This document shows, in pieces, positions 1-12,178 of a stretch of 64,000 nt of DNA. Position 1 is the stretch's first letter. The number at the start of each line of letters is the position of its first letter. Below the pieces are notes generated by a model that searched no databases, was not told the origin of the DNA, and saw only the letters and a program-made list of their open reading frames with translations. The stretch is from Gnetum montanum (taxonomy: Eukaryota; Streptophyta; Gnetopsida; Gnetales; Gnetaceae). The position numbers were made by a program, and so were the translations under genes. Location: NCBI GenBank assembly GCA_015680685.1, contig MNCI01021551.1, forward strand, positions 426,444 to 490,443. The letters run 5' to 3'.

Positions 1-489
1 GAAACCGAAATTTTATTAAGTTCATAGATTTTTTGATTTAATAGAAAGTAAAAATAATGAAACATATAAGTTATTGAAAATAGCATTAAGAAAATTAGTA
101 AGTATTCTTAGTAACATTAAAAATAAATCAACCAAATTCAGAATTGTGATATCTTATTTACATTTAATGTACTTTAATTTAAAACAATTGCATGAAAATG
201 GGGTATTTATTTTTAATGCCATTTGTATTTCATAGTCATCATTTTAGTTTTTCATAAGGAATTTCTAGTCATCCACCTATTTCAACTCTCAAATGATGAG
301 ATCTCATCCATTCCCTGCTAAACATCATCAATGATGAGGAATAGCAACTAATACATTATTTGCCTTTCAATTAAGGCCTATTATTCAAATAGAATTGTTT
401 TTTTAAAAGGTTTTGAAATACGACTTGTTCTACCAATTTGCCAACTTTGTTAGAATTAGAAAAAAGAATGTGCTCTTGAATATTTTAGT
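1..489. other. AT-rich stretch without a recognisable gene
   Basis: Both strands were read. The stretch is AT-rich and broken by stops in all frames. It lies just past the 3' end of the LINE remnant and may be its decayed 3' untranslated part, but no poly(A) tail or target duplication is visible. Confidence 0.5.
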
Positions 490-2040
490 TATTAAGCCAA
501 AAACACCCTTATGAAGTCATCCTTTGTCATGGGTTTGCACCATTACTTTTTTGGACTATTTATCTAATGAACATGCAAAAAGAGTATGAATGTAGGGTAT
601 AAACTAATAAATAGCTTCAACCTCTAACAATGTCATCTTTGCTTTAAGAAGCATAATATCATATTGTGTTTATCTCTTCACTTTAAATTTATCATGTAGA
701 AAAAGCTTTTGAACTTCTTCTATCGATTTCCAATATTTATTTGATATAATAGGACCCTATACAACATACCTATAAAGAATTGTAGGTTGAACAATGGGAT
801 GATAAAATTATTTTCGGCTATCCCAAGCTAGAATAGATTCCTTCTTATACTTGTTTTTTAAAGTAAATAAGGCTTTCATACCACTTGAAACTATTTGAGC
901 AATGCACTAATTCAATCTATAATTGCAAGAGCATCTTACGCCAAGATATTTAGAAGAAGAAATTATGTCCACATGTTCATCTCCTATAGTAAAATTATAC
1001 ATTTTGTTACATATGTAATAAATCATAATTTTTGTGTTTTGAATGTTAACCTTCATTCCTAAATCTAGACAAAAGTCATTAAGACGATTAAGCATTGCTA
1101 CAATCCTTTCATCAAAAGGATATCCTTGTTTAATATCAACAAAACTATTAAATAAAATTCTTTCTTACCCATTTGTAAACCAAATGCATACTTCTTTGTA
1201 AAGTTTAGTAGATAATAGTATGCTAGGAACTTCTAAATTTTCCAAGTGCCTCCATAACTTGCTTCAAATGATAGAATCATATGCCTTAGAAAAATTTACA
1301 AAGTAGATAAAACTTTTCTTATGTGAACCTTTTGCTCTATCAATAAGATATTCTAAAGTGATGAGATGATCTGTAGTAAAATGCTATTGCCTAAATCCTA
1401 CCTAGAAAATTGCACATATTTGATTTTTAAAACCTATCTTCCAAGCATAGATTCTAGAATAGTGTCTGGAAGCTTGGCAAAAGTATTGCTAATTTCAGTA
1501 TATAATTAGATCTTTTTTGTCTCTTTTCTTAAAGAGCATAACTACTTTATTCATGTACCAATTCTTTTCTAACTCTACTTGCATAGACAAATTTAACTTC
1601 TCCCAGATGACATTCCATACTAATGACCCTTTCCATTTAACAAGGTTTCCATATAAGTTAATTACATTAATAGCTTTTCTTGATGCTATTTTTTTTCTCT
1701 CCATTGTGTCATCAAAAGAAACAAACAATGTATTACCATTGTTATGAAAATCTTCTATTCTTTCATCGGTATGAAATAAAGCATAATAAAAATTTTCAAT
1801 ATCTTTGATAAAGAAATCATAGTCTATCTTCTCTTAGTTTAAAATAAATGCCAAAAATATTTAGAATCTTTCTTTATCATTTCTAAAAAACTCATCTATC
1901 TTTGTCTAACAAATTTCCTCTTATTAGTTAAAATAAAATTTTTATATCACTTGATAGTTTTTGGTAGTAACTTCTAAGTCTTCAATAAAATTCTAGTTGT
2001 CTTAAGTTCTTCATTAAACCATTATTGATTGTTTATTGGT
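490..2040 (-). pseudogene. LINE (non-LTR retrotransposon) ORF2 remnant, reverse transcriptase without its active site
   Basis: Read on the minus strand across stops and frame changes, this is the RT-to-C-terminal part of a non-LTR retrotransposon. In order: a W.....LFKKRDKKDLIIY block near 1495-1560, a GFRQ..FTTDHLITLEYLI block near 1330-1390, FVNFSKAYDS near 1280, KQGYPFDE near 1110-1125, FCLDLGMKVN..NTKIMI near 1015-1075, SSSKYLGV near 940, and the thumb/connection with IVQPTILYRYVV and KYWKSIEEVQKLFLHDK near 680-800. The segment that should hold the YADD catalytic motif, between KQG.P and FC..LGMKVN, is missing. The remnant is therefore an internally deleted, inactive copy. No target duplication was seen. 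The order of blocks makes the LINE assignment firm; the clade is not determined. Confidence 0.8.
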
Positions 2041-3244
2041 GTTTAGAAATATTTAGGGTAGCTATAATTAGAGCTTTTGTAAGACTTGTACTTGGATTCC
2101 AAACCTTCTAAATTTCATTTTGAAAACCCTCCTTCGCGTTTAGAATTATTCTTAAAGTGATTTTGCCTCCTAAAATACTTAATATATTATGTATTTATAA
2201 AGAATCAAATCCAAGCTTTATATGCACTTCATGATTTTTCATGATGAAAAGGATTATGATGCTAAAAATTTTCCTTTGATGGAAACTAACATAGGTAAAA
2301 TTTGTGACTACTACTTGACATGTTATATTCCATTGAAGTTTCAACAAGACTAAGTCATATGACCTTACATAAGTATAGCATCCTAGCACATAATTTCATG
2401 AGTCAAGAAATCAATGATATATCATACGTTTTTGTAGCAAAAGAGAAAAACTCAAAATTCAACCAATTCTAAGGCACTTTGGTTAGGAGAGGAATTGTAA
2501 AAAAAAAAGCCTTAAAATTTCTACAAATAAATCAAATATTTGACATCATTGGGAGATGTGTGTATATTATAACCTAAATTTTTTTTAATAATATTTACCC
2601 CTTCAACATATAATTAAATTAACTTTATAATTCACCATCACCCACTAGAATTGAACCCATAACTTAGAGCTTCTAAATTAAGAAACTTATCACTAAGCTA
2701 ACATCTCATTATTAGCATCATGTTTTTCACTTTCACAAAAGTATTGACATCTTGCCCTAATTTTGAAATAACATTAATAAGACTTTGATTTGTCATAGCA
2801 AGGCAGAACATAACAAAAAGATATTAAGATGATAGTTGGGAAAGAAAGGAGAAAGTAAGTTAAACAATTTAGTATCAAATAATATGTATGAAATAGCAAT
2901 CTAAAAATAAATGCATGGTCAATTCTTTCTTTTGAAAAAAGTGACATTTAATATTTGCCAAGAATAAAGTCTACTTTTGATAAATAACGTATTCTTAATC
3001 AAATACGATGATGTAAAAATATACTTAAGCATGATAGAAACTTTTCATATGTGTTTAAAAATTAAGTGTCACATAACCTCTAAATTATTAAGTCACCATG
3101 AAGCTTTTATGAATATTTTTACTTATACTACAAGAATTATGTCCAAACAAATAGCTCATAAGACAAATTTGTTCTTATCTTATACGAATAATATTAACTC
3201 AAACATTAAAACTAATATTGATAATGAATTAGTTACAAAAATTA
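2041..3244. other. AT-rich intergenic stretch, possible far 5' LINE decay
   Basis: No gene is supported. The minus strand at 1920-2160 may continue the LINE reading, with weak matches only. A 101-codon open frame at 2977-3282 (+) has AT-driven composition, no motif and no partner elsewhere in the window. Confidence 0.4.
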
Positions 3245-4087
3245 AAATATTATTCCCAATAGGATCAATATCAAATTTGTAATAAAATTTCCATAGACTT
3301 ACATTGTGATTTCATTTATTATGTAAGAATGAATCATTATTGTTCTATTTCTTTAGAACTTACACTTCCATTCAACTAATAGAATCTTCATTCTCTTGTG
3401 GGCTTCTTGTAGCGTTACACTCTTTTCTACAATTTTGTGTAAATACTACTAATGTGGTTCATCTAATTCACATTTTGTGTTCTCTTCTACATCATTCATT
3501 CCTCTATTTAAGAAATCTCCTTTGCTCACTCAACTCTCTTAGTTAGGAGGGTATCATTTTTCATGGTGGTCTTGTACAATACAAATAGTTGTATGGTCAT
3601 TTAGTCTATCTTTCTCATAGCATGATTTCCACCCTCTAGTACCAGTTGATTCATGTCTTTTATTCTCTAGATAGATAGACTTTACCTTTACTATTTCTCT
3701 CAAAATTTGGATTCAATTATTTAAATTTGAATACGGATGATGTTTCCATCTCATTGATTAATAGGTAATGGTTATCAAATTGATTTGATTCTCAATCTTT
3801 TTGCTTGTATTTTACTTGCTTTTGGATTTAGTCCATGTGACACAAATTTCCACTTCTCCATGTGCATATTTTTTCTTCCTTCCAAGTATCTTCTCCTAAA
3901 GGTGTACTTCTTTGGTCTCTATCATTGACCTATGAGCATCATGCTTTCTACAAGTCCTTAACTCCAATGCAATTGAGTTTCATTATCTTCAGTAATTGTT
4001 TTATTTACATGGCCTATATTCTATATGTTATATATATATCTATCTTTTATCTTGTATGTGCATGGAATATTTATTTTATTTTAATAG
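3245..4087. repeat. Repeat R copy 1 (possible old LTR)
   Basis: This stretch aligns along its length, in the same orientation, with 52605-53440. The shared order is a GATCAA-ATCAAA block, a TATGTAAGAATGAATCATT block, a run of CTC/TTC-rich sequence and an ATTGACCTATGAG block. It ends abruptly at the 5' base of element F's LTR, so F inserted into it. The second copy is followed on its left by a primer-site-like sequence, which hints that R is a minus-strand LTR. No coding content. Confidence 0.6.
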
Positions 4088-4952
4088 TGATGAACCATAT
4101 TTTTTCTCACTCCGATATCAGATATCCAATATTAGCATCCAAGAAGCAATGTCAGATATCCAATATTGCAGGATGTGTGCCGACCTATAAATATAATGCT
4201 TGGGCACATGATTTGGGCATAAGCTTTGTCATAGCATAGCATAGCTCTTACAGTTTTTTTTCTCTAGAGTTAGAATATTTCTCCTAAGTGCCTGCAACAG
4301 GAGTCATTGAGTGTATGGATCTTTACTCAAGCACTATTGTACTTGAGCATAGCAATGTGTGCAGCAATAAAGATGAGCTTTCTAATAAACCTTGCAGCAC
4401 CTTGGCTAGATTAATTATTTTATTTATGCATTTAATATTTTATGCAATTTCATTTAATACTTCCAAGTAATTAAGCTAAAGTAAGCTAAGATAAGTTAGC
4501 TAAGTTAAATAGTAATTAATTAAATACATAAGTATGATAGCTTCAAGCATGTGCATGATGCTTGGTAATCCCAACAATGTTTAACGTTTGGTAACCCAAC
4601 AGCATTATACGTGTTTAAGATGTGCATGGAAAGTGGGACCAGATGCTTATGTTAGGATATTTAGTTATTAATTAGCAATTATATTAGTTAAATTGCTTTA
4701 TAAATTGAGTTTCAACTTGTTATTAATCATAGATAAATAAAATATAAAATAATAAAAGTCATGTGCCTCAATTACACTTAACCATACAAGCAAGCTCCAT
4801 AAGTGTGGTTGAAAAGACAATGATTATCACAATTAGATTTCATGTTCTAGAACCAATGTACTTTGAAACTTAAGATCTATGGAATTTTATTGGATCATGC
4901 ATGAACACTTGTGATTCGTATGGTTTAGCGTAGGGGTACTTACCGCTCATCA
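4088..4952 (+). repeat. Element F 5' LTR
   Basis: Starts TGATGAACC and ends CGCTCATCA, directly before the primer site. U3 holds repeated GATATC and CCAATATT modules (about 4112-4170) and a CCTATAAATATAA TATA-type box near 4181-4193. Downstream is the GAGTCATTGAGTGTATGGAT block shared by all LTRs of this family. The length (865 bp) matches the other family LTRs (885-1014 bp). The left flank AATAG would be the target duplication, but the other side is not available. Confidence 0.85.
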
Positions 4953-4953
4953 T

Positions 4954-4971
4954 TGGTGCCATTTCTAAGGA
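4954..4971 (+). promoter_or_regulatory. Element F primer binding site (tRNA-Asp type)
   Basis: TGGTGCCATTTCTAAGGA lies one base after the LTR's CA end. It is a decayed form of TGGCGCCGTTGCCGGGGA, the complement of the plant tRNA-Asp 3' end used by Athila elements. Confidence 0.75.
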
Positions 4972-5115
4972 CCTTTTGTTTGTTATGTGTACTATCTAGG
5001 ACTTAGTGAAAACTTATTTAACATCATTGGAACAAACCCTAAAGTCATATCATACATTAAAATACCTACAATAATTCTCGGGAAGCACACTACATTTCTT
5101 GTCTTCTAATACAAG

Positions 5116-7540
5116 ATGTGTTCTTCTCATAGGAGTGGTTCTCTGCCCAAGTCTGATGGAGCAAATCAACAGGTGCCCCAACAATACAGAGTGGTATATG
5201 CTCATCTTGATGAGTATGTACCCAATTTCACCTTCATCCTACACTAGGATGAACTTTTGCAATGGTGAGACATGGTGGGTAACATTGTGTTCCTGCTTGA
5301 TTGATCCATTCTTGCAATGCTCCAACAAAATCTTATGTAGTTGGGCATCCAAGGGCTTCATGCTGAATATGTTGTGCAAAATAGTGATGTTAGGGATTAT
5401 CATCCTACTAATGCACAATACCTAAATGATTGATAGCTATAGCAGCATTATGAATCTGTGAAGGGGAAGTAGTCCAATGATTTCCCATTCCTGATGTATC
5501 AAAAAGATGATGGAGAATCCTTCTCTGGGGGTTTTTCATACAGATAGATTCCTCTCTTTGACTTTGGTGAAGGAGGTCAAAAACAAAACTTATAGTCCAC
5601 AATACATAATCTTGGTTCAAGCAAGAATGGATCCCATGACAAAGGAGGAACCAAGAAGAAGAGTCATGGTAGGGATTTGAGCAAGCAACATGATCATGAT
5701 AATGGCCACAACCATCGAAGAGGGGGTGGAAAGCACCATGATGGTGCTAATCCTTCTTCCTCTTCATCTTCACCATCATCTTCTTCCTCTTCTAGCTCTA
5801 AACGCAATCGTAGGCGGTGCGATCATGATGGAGGTGACTGATGAGACCAAGATGATCATAGGGACCATCGAGCAAGTCAAGACCTAGGGCATGGGCATTC
5901 AAGAGAGGCTTGTCACCATGAACAAAGGGATAGCAAAGGGCATCATTAGCACCAAGATCATGGCTATGATGAGACTTTGCTCGCTAGATGAAGCATACTA
6001 AACATCGCAGAGGTGGTGAGAATTCCATCTTCAGGATTTTCACAATGCATATGCCTTGAAAAATATAGAAAATGATTGGCAAAAGCTTAAGTTGTTTCTC
6101 AAGACACTCATTAAAGAAGTACAAAGCTAGTACTGATCCTTAAAACTAGAATCCATTAGATAGTGGAGCACAATGCTAGAACTATTCAATGAAAAATATT
6201 AGATGTACTCCTAAGTGTCCAACTTGAGGAGGTAGATCCAAGGATGGAAGAAAGGAATACATGAGTCCTTGGATGCCTTCATGGGTAGATATTATTCCTT
6301 ATTACATTGATTCCTTGGCCATGGTTACCCTTAGCAGGAACAACTTCACCACATGTAAATAGGTTCCAATTAGAAATGAGGAAGACTCTTAGAGTTTATG
6401 CCAAAGGGTGATTGTCAAAGTTAAGAGCCCATTAGATCCAAAGGCTAATCAAGCAGGTAGAAAAAGAAGAAGGAGAGTTGAGGAAATACAAAAGTGTATA
6501 AGAATACAACTGAGATCCTTCAATTTGTAAGAGGGAGATCTGATTTTGTGACAGTGAGGAGGAATCATCACTTGATGAGATGGTGAACCAAAAAACCATG
6601 CCAATTCAAAATTTTACCCCTAAAATTTCAGTTAAGGTAAATTAGTTATGGGACTCTATGGATAGCAAATTTCAGGCTATTCTAAAAATTGCTGAAGAGT
6701 CCAAAGAACAAGGTAGTGATCGTGACCATAGGAGGTGTAAGGAAGTTGAACGTGTAATCAAAGGGGTAAGGGTAAGATTGCTACAATAGAGGAAGTTATG
6801 GAAACTAAATTAGATGATTATGGTGGGTGTGACATCTACCAATATGAAAATCCCAATGGATGTTGCCCCATCATGTCACACTTACAGAAGTCTAGGGTGT
6901 ATGCTCTGAATCCACAACTGTACAAGCGGTATCAATAATGGCAACACCCACTGCCATGGGTGCTACCACCACCAAGGTAGCAGTAACCTTCCAGACAATC
7001 AAATCCATATGGATATTACATTTAGCAACCCCTGTCTCCATGTGACTCTTCCAATCATGTTTCTCCTTTCGAACATCACTACTACTCTCCTGAATACTTT
7101 AGAGCTCATTCTCCACATTTTAGGAGGGATATCACATTCTAGGAGGGATACCACATTCTATCTATATCCTCCTCCTATTCATGCACCTTTTCCTCCATCC
7201 TCAACATAGCTACCGCCTACTCCATCCATGAAGGATGCACTTCCAACCTAGCAGTAGCATCACAATGCTACCAAGGTCATCAATCTACAATTGGTTCATT
7301 AACTGAGTGCTTTAGAACCTCATGCTTGTAAAAGACCATTCTTCTGATCCAATAGACCTACTAAGCCATCATAGACTCAAGCAGCTAGTCACCCTACTCC
7401 TACCTCATACTCTACAAATCATTCCGTCAAGTTCCCTTCAAACCAAATGCTACCCAAAATCCATACTATTATTCTCACTCATGTCGTATCTAACTAGATC
7501 TAGGCTAGCAACCTTTCCAAGAAATTAGCTAATCCTGGGA
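5116..7540 (+). pseudogene. gag: Element F gag
   Basis: Start chosen at the ATG followed by the SSHRSGSLP block, which aligns with the gag starts of C (50200) and D (14341). The N-terminal part reads DEYVPNFTFILH, then a His/Asp/Ser-rich segment (5640-5960). The capsid core is at about 6000-6420, with F..P..ALKNIENDWQKLKLFLKTLIKE and SNLRR.IQGWKKGTHESLDAFMG patterns. A damaged zinc-knuckle-like segment ends GCCPIMSHL near 6862-6890; its first Cys-x2-Cys reads CDIY, so one Cys is lost. A Pro/Tyr/Gln-rich linker follows to 7540. Stops are mostly TAG/TGA in place of Gln or Trp codons. Confidence 0.75.
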
Positions 7541-8460
7541 GTCCTCTCATCTATTTACAAATTTTTGGGAATGAACCATGTCAAGCTCTTCTTGATTCAG
7601 GTTTTAGTGTGAACTTGATTTCTCATGAGATGTATACTACTTAGAACCTATTGCCTCTCAAGAAGAACAATATCTTATTCAAATTGGCAAACCAGTCCAT
7701 TATTGTTCCATTAGGACTAATGAAAAACACTATTTCCACTGTCTGTAGGTGGTCTTATCCTATTAATTTCCTAGTAATCAAGAGTAAGAACTGTAAGAGG
7801 AACTTCCCAACCATTATGGAAAGGGCATGGTTAAGCACTATTGATGCAATAATGGGCATCATAGATATGGAGATATCTAAGAAAAATGCATTTGGAAAGA
7901 TCAAGAAGAAATGAGTTCCATGTATTGTGTACAATAATACAGGGTGCAATTGTGTGTAGAAACTTTGGAAAGTAAAATGAAAAATTATTTCTGCATGCAG
8001 GTAGTGTGCACATGAAGAAGATATTCAAAGGTGTCTATACGTAGCAGCCATAAAACAAGAGGGCACCCAGTGGTTGACTACTAATTTTGAAAGTAGCACA
8101 ATGTGCATGGAACCTACTGAGAGCCTAACATCTGCTTATATTATATTCATGAATGAACTAGAGTAAGTTCATCACTAACTCTTTGATAATAAAAATGATG
8201 ATCCCAATTGGGAAGATTTGGAGATCCCTAAGAATTTTAAATAATAGCCACTAGAGTTGAAAACTCTACCTACTGGCCTAGAATATGCATTCTTAAGAAA
8301 TGGCAAGCTTGTCATACTTAATACCAAACTTGCTCCCAAGTAGAAAGGAAAACTATTGAAAGTGATTAACAAATGGCCAATACACTTTCCTTGGTCATAT
8401 CCTGATCTTAGAGGAATTGATGTTAGAATATGCTAACATCATATCTACATTGATCCATCC
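7541..8460 (+). pseudogene. Element F aspartic protease and linker
   Basis: Retroviral-type aspartic protease of the gag-pol polyprotein. The catalytic DSG triplet is kept (Asp at 7594) in ALLDSGFSVNLISHEMY, followed by PLKKNNI and SIIVPLGL blocks and the WSYPINFLVIKSKNC strand. The usual second hydrophobic motif, MGRAWLSTIDA in relatives, reads MERAWLSTIDA at 7816-7850. The linker up to RT (LEFKTLP.GLEYAFL.NGKLVI pattern) matches D and C. Confidence 0.75.
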
Positions 8461-9180
8461 ATGAAGCCAAGAAGGCAACCACAACAATGATTGAATCCAA
8501 AATTGAAGCAAATCATCAAAGAGGAGATTGAGCAACTCCTTAGGGTACGCTTCATCTACCCTATTCTAGATAGTGAGTGGGTTAGGCCACTTGTGATAGT
8601 GCTAAAGAGAGGTGGCAAATGGCAGGTTTGTATCAACTTTAGGCTATTAAACATGGCAACATTCAAAGATCATTTTCCATTATTGTTCATTGATCAAATG
8701 TTGGACAACATATTAGGGCATTACTATTATAGTTTTCTGGATGGTTGTAGTGGTTATAACCAAATCCAAATTGCACTAGAAGACTAAGCTAAAACAATAT
8801 TCGCGAGTCACTAGGGAATCTTTGCATATCACAAGATACCTTTTGGTCAATGCAATTCTCCTGTCACTTTCCAACGTTTGGTGCTAAGCAACATTCAGCA
8901 GCAAATCGGTAGTGCAATGGAAGTATTTATGACTGACTTCTCCACTTATGGTGCTACATTCAAGAAAGCCTTGAACTACCTTAAGTAATTGAAATATGTG
9001 TGGAAACAAATCTATGGCTCAATTGGCAAAAGAGCCATCTTCTGGTACAAGAAGGCATTGTATTGGGGTATAGAATCTCATAAGCAGGGATTGAGGTCAA
9101 TCCCAAAAAGATAAGGATCATCCAAGGAATTATCCATCAAGTAGAAACTGTAAAAGATGTTTAGTCATTCCTTAAACACA
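8461..9180 (+). pseudogene. Element F reverse transcriptase
   Basis: Begins at MKPRRQPQ; a TGA replaces the Trp found in element C. The blocks are LKQIIKEEIEQLL, FIYPILDSEWV, GGKWQVCINFRLLN, FKDHFPLLFIDQML, FLDGCSGYNQIQIA and PFGQCNSPVTFQRLV. The catalytic box reads FMTDF near 8926-8940, where Athila elements have FMDDF, so the first of the paired Asp residues is lost. The enzyme could not have been active in this copy even without its stops. Confidence 0.8.
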
Positions 9181-9800
9181 TTGGTTACTACCACTGATTC
9201 ATAGAGGATTTCTCTAAGATCCCAAAACTGTTGGTTGAGCTAACAAAAAAAGATGTTCCATTCATTTGGCCCAAGGAATGTGAAAATGCATTCCAAATCC
9301 TTAAGCAGAAGCTCATAGAGACTCTAATTGTATGAGCACCTAAATAGTCTAGACTATTCCATATAATGGAAAATGCATCTAATTGCACCTTGGGAGTCAT
9401 GCTTATGTAGTTGGATGATAACAAATGTTCATATTACATCCACTACACAAGTCAAAGCATTGCAATTGCATAACTGAACTACACTACCACAAAAAAAGAA
9501 TTGATGGAAGTGGTGTTTGTTCTAGAAAATTTTAGGCACTATGTTCTTGGATACAAAGTATTTGTGCACATTAATCATAGTGTCATATGCTTCCTCATGA
9601 ACAAGACAACGGTGCACCTCCATGTCATGTAATGGCCAATGATCTTACAAGAATTTGATCTTACAATGGTAGATTGAAAAGGGACTAAGAATGTGATTAC
9701 TCATCACTTGTCTTGATTATGATGTTATAACAAAGAGGAGGGGAGCCCACTCTCTGATCAATTTTATGATGAACTCCTCTTTGCTAGTGTAATAAATGAA
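9181..9800 (+). pseudogene. Element F RNase H domain
   Basis: Tether and RNase H part of pol. Patterns on the plus strand: [21 protein letters not shown] (9275-9330), then HIMENASNCTLGVML near 9358-9402, with Asn-Ala-Ser replacing the usual Asp-Ala-Ser at the first catalytic position. Next come NYTTTKKELMEVVF and F.HYVLGYKVFVH near 9478-9575, and the closing KGTKNVITHHL block near 9673-9710. Homologous to D 18600-19030. Confidence 0.75.
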
Positions 9801-10489
9801 CAAGTGCCCACAGAACCAAAATGGTATGATGGCATTCTCACTTATCTTCTTACTAAGGAGATGCCACAAGATCTAGACTATAGGAAGAAACAACAGTTTC
9901 TTCATCATGTCAAACACTTCATGGAAATCAATGAACACCTTTACAAGGTGTGCACCGATGGCCTAGTTCGTTGGTGTGTACTTGCTGCTGATCAACTACG
10001 TGTTCTCTAGGATGCTCACGAAGGCCTTTGTGGAGGCCACTATGCAAGGAGATGCATGACCATAAAAATCTTGATGGTAAGATACTATTGGCCCATAATC
10101 TTCTACAATGTTCACTAATTTGTCTAATCTTGTAAATGCTACCAATGAGATGGTGGGATCATCACTAGAACCCTTTGACATATGGGATCTCAACTTCATG
10201 GGTCCCATCACATCCATATCAAATTGGAAAGACATACATCATAGTCATCGTTGAATACTATACCAAATGGATAGAAGTAACAATTGTAACTAACTATACA
10301 TCTTCTACTATTGTTTGGTTTTGTAACATAGAATGTTGTAAATAGGTTTGGTATGCCATGTGCATTAATTTCTTATGATGGAACCCACTTTATAGGTACT
10401 ACCTTTCGAAAGCTCATGTAGCGCTTGGGTTTTGAGCATAAATTAACAATACCTTATCATACCCAAGCTAATGGTCAAGTTGAGGTTAC
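9801..10489 (+). pseudogene. Element F integrase, truncated
   Basis: The N-terminal zinc-binding part carries DAHEGLCGGHYA near 10011-10044 and RYYWPIIF. The core has a GIDFMGPI-like block near 10190 and NRFGMPCALISYDGTHFIGTTF near 10340-10410, where the second catalytic Asp falls in SYDGTHF. It then breaks off at PYHTQANGQVEV, just at the catalytic Glu, where the LTR of E begins. The remainder of the integrase and the 3' end of F are absent. Confidence 0.8.
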
Positions 10490-12154
10490 TATAGTGACCA
10501 AAAATGTCAATGGTTGGAATGGTCATGCCAAGGGATTTGCAACCATGGTACAGCCCTAACCTCACCCCCATCTGAAGGGTCATTGCTGGAGGGGAAAAAA
10601 GGAGGTGGAGCACCCAAGACAATCTTGTCAATCAAACTAGGACTTATGGAGTGTTTCAATGAATGAGTGCTAGGGATTGGCACAGTGTTTTTGCTGGTAC
10701 TAGGGCTGACTAAGCTCAACCGTAGCAGGGTTTCCCAATGCAAAAAATAATGGTGCAAATGTACAAATGTGTGCAAAATAGTGAAAAATGTGAGTGCAAT
10801 GCTAGATGCCAAAGAAAATGCGTTAAAATGTAATGGATTTTGAGAGGGAAATAATGGCACCACCCCAAATGGAAAGAGCATAGCAATTACAAAGGAGAGA
10901 TGAGGAGGTACGCGGTATACAAACAGGTGTAGTAGGCAACATAGTCATAATCTCAAGGGTTTTTAGGCTATGGAAACTGACGTCCACCATGAAGTCTATG
11001 CCTCTTAGGTTGGCTACTGTAGTGTCTTATGGGTTGTGGTGTGTTGTGATGTGCAAAGGTGTCCCAAATTTTTGTCAAGATCCTAAAGATGTTCAGGTGC
11101 AAGAGTGCCAACACCAAGATGCCAATTGCTAAATGAAAATGTCAACCAAATACCTCAAAATGTCAACCCCTAAAATGTGAAACATAGGGATATTTATAGA
11201 GTTAGGGTGAACATAAAGTGTAGATCGGGTGCCATGTGGCAAAGGGGGTAGTTAAGGTTAAGCTTACCCTAGCAACGCACCCTCTAGAGCAACTAGTGCT
11301 ATGCTCTAGTGTGCTCCAATGAACCCCAAGAGACTGCCAAACTATGACTACGCTACCAAGACTACATGTGCCAGAGTTGAAAAGACCACAATGTACCTGC
11401 AAATAGTGCAATTTCGAGGCTACACTTCAAGGCTATGCTCTTTCCTCTTTCGAATGGGGTCAAGCATAGGTACAATTTTGGGACAAATGGGGGGGTGTGA
11501 AAAAATGAAAATTGCTAATCTTGCTTGCTAGAGGAGTGTTGGAGCTGAGACGAAGGCTGGTGCTAAGCTCTAAAAGCATTTGAAGGCTATCCTACATTGC
11601 TAAACTAGCTACACTCTGGAGCATAGTCCAATAGTTAGGCAAATCCTACAAAAATTGAAGTCCAGTGCTGGCTATGCTTTTTGGAGCATAGCAGGAAAAG
11701 TGAGAGTGTAGCACTAACACTTAGATAAAACTGGCAAAACTTGTAGGCCTCATCCGAGCTACATTAGTTGTGCTCTAGAGTGTAGCAAGAGGGGTACTCT
11801 TAGGAGTTAGAAAATCTACCAAAATGTTTCTTCCATGCTGATCTAGCTTGATAACTCATGGCTTGACACTTAGGCAAACTGGCCATTAAAGTGCATGCTA
11901 TGTTGGCTACACTTTGGAGCATAGCAGGGAGAATGGAATCATAGCACAACACTTAGAAAAAATTTTGCAACTACTATTGACACTTAGAAAATTTTTCAAA
12001 TTTGGTTTCGTGCTGCATGTTACGCTAACTACGCTCTAGAGCGTAGTCCTAACAATGGAAGCATGGGCCAAACACTTAGAAAAAATTTGTCTCATGTTGA
12101 CACTTAGAAAAATTTTCCTTTGAGGTATTGTTGCTTAAATTTGGTGGTGTTTCA
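10490..12154 (-). repeat. Element E 3' LTR (Tat type)
   Basis: Starts TGAAACACCACC on the minus strand at 12154 and ends GGTCACTATA at 10490 (GGTCGCTACA in B). It shares scattered blocks with the B LTRs, such as GTCAATCAAAC.AGGACTTA near 10627-10652 (plus strand). Length 1665 bp, close to B's long LTR (1573 bp). It holds a series of degenerate TAGC-type palindromes at 11290-12050. Confidence 0.75.
11600..12050. repeat. Series of palindromes in the element E LTR
   Basis: Recurrent hairpins of the form CTACRCTCTRGAGYRTAG near 11611, 11672, 11765 and 11906, with a perfect 20-bp palindrome at 12028-12047 (ACTACGCTCTAGAGCGTAGT). Spacing is irregular (60-140 bp). B's LTR has the related motif GCTACGCTACGTAGCGTAGC at 28754-28773. 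Confidence 0.8.
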
Positions 12155-12178
12155 TTGGCCCCTCTTGATTTAGATGTA
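12155..12178 (-). promoter_or_regulatory. Element E polypurine tract
   Basis: On the minus strand AAGAGGGGCCAA lies directly before the LTR start, as GAGGGACCAA does in B (29398-29407). This is the expected place for plus-strand priming. Confidence 0.6.

Larger units (their letters stand above)
4088..10489 (+). mobile_element. Element F: truncated Athila-type Ty3/gypsy retrotransposon
   Basis: Order on the plus strand: LTR, primer site, gag, protease, RT, RNase H, integrase. Reading stops inside integrase, just after the YHTQANGQVEV block, where element E begins. No third ORF, polypurine tract or 3' LTR of F is found in the window. Every domain carries several stops or frameshifts. The LTR U3 has GATATC-type modules, grouping F with G and H rather than with C and D. 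Confidence 0.85.

Noticed and set aside
2635-2715. tRNA-like stretch with a GGGTTCAATTC B-box-like word on the minus strand
   Set aside because: No A box at proper distance, no cloverleaf stems; AT-rich chance match or decayed SINE piece at most.
2977-3282. 101-codon open frame
   Set aside because: AT-biased residues, no motif, no homologue among the window's repeats.
10507-10881. Open frame of 124 codons on the minus strand
   Set aside because: Lies wholly in the E LTR; composition is LTR-driven and not shared in frame with the B LTR.
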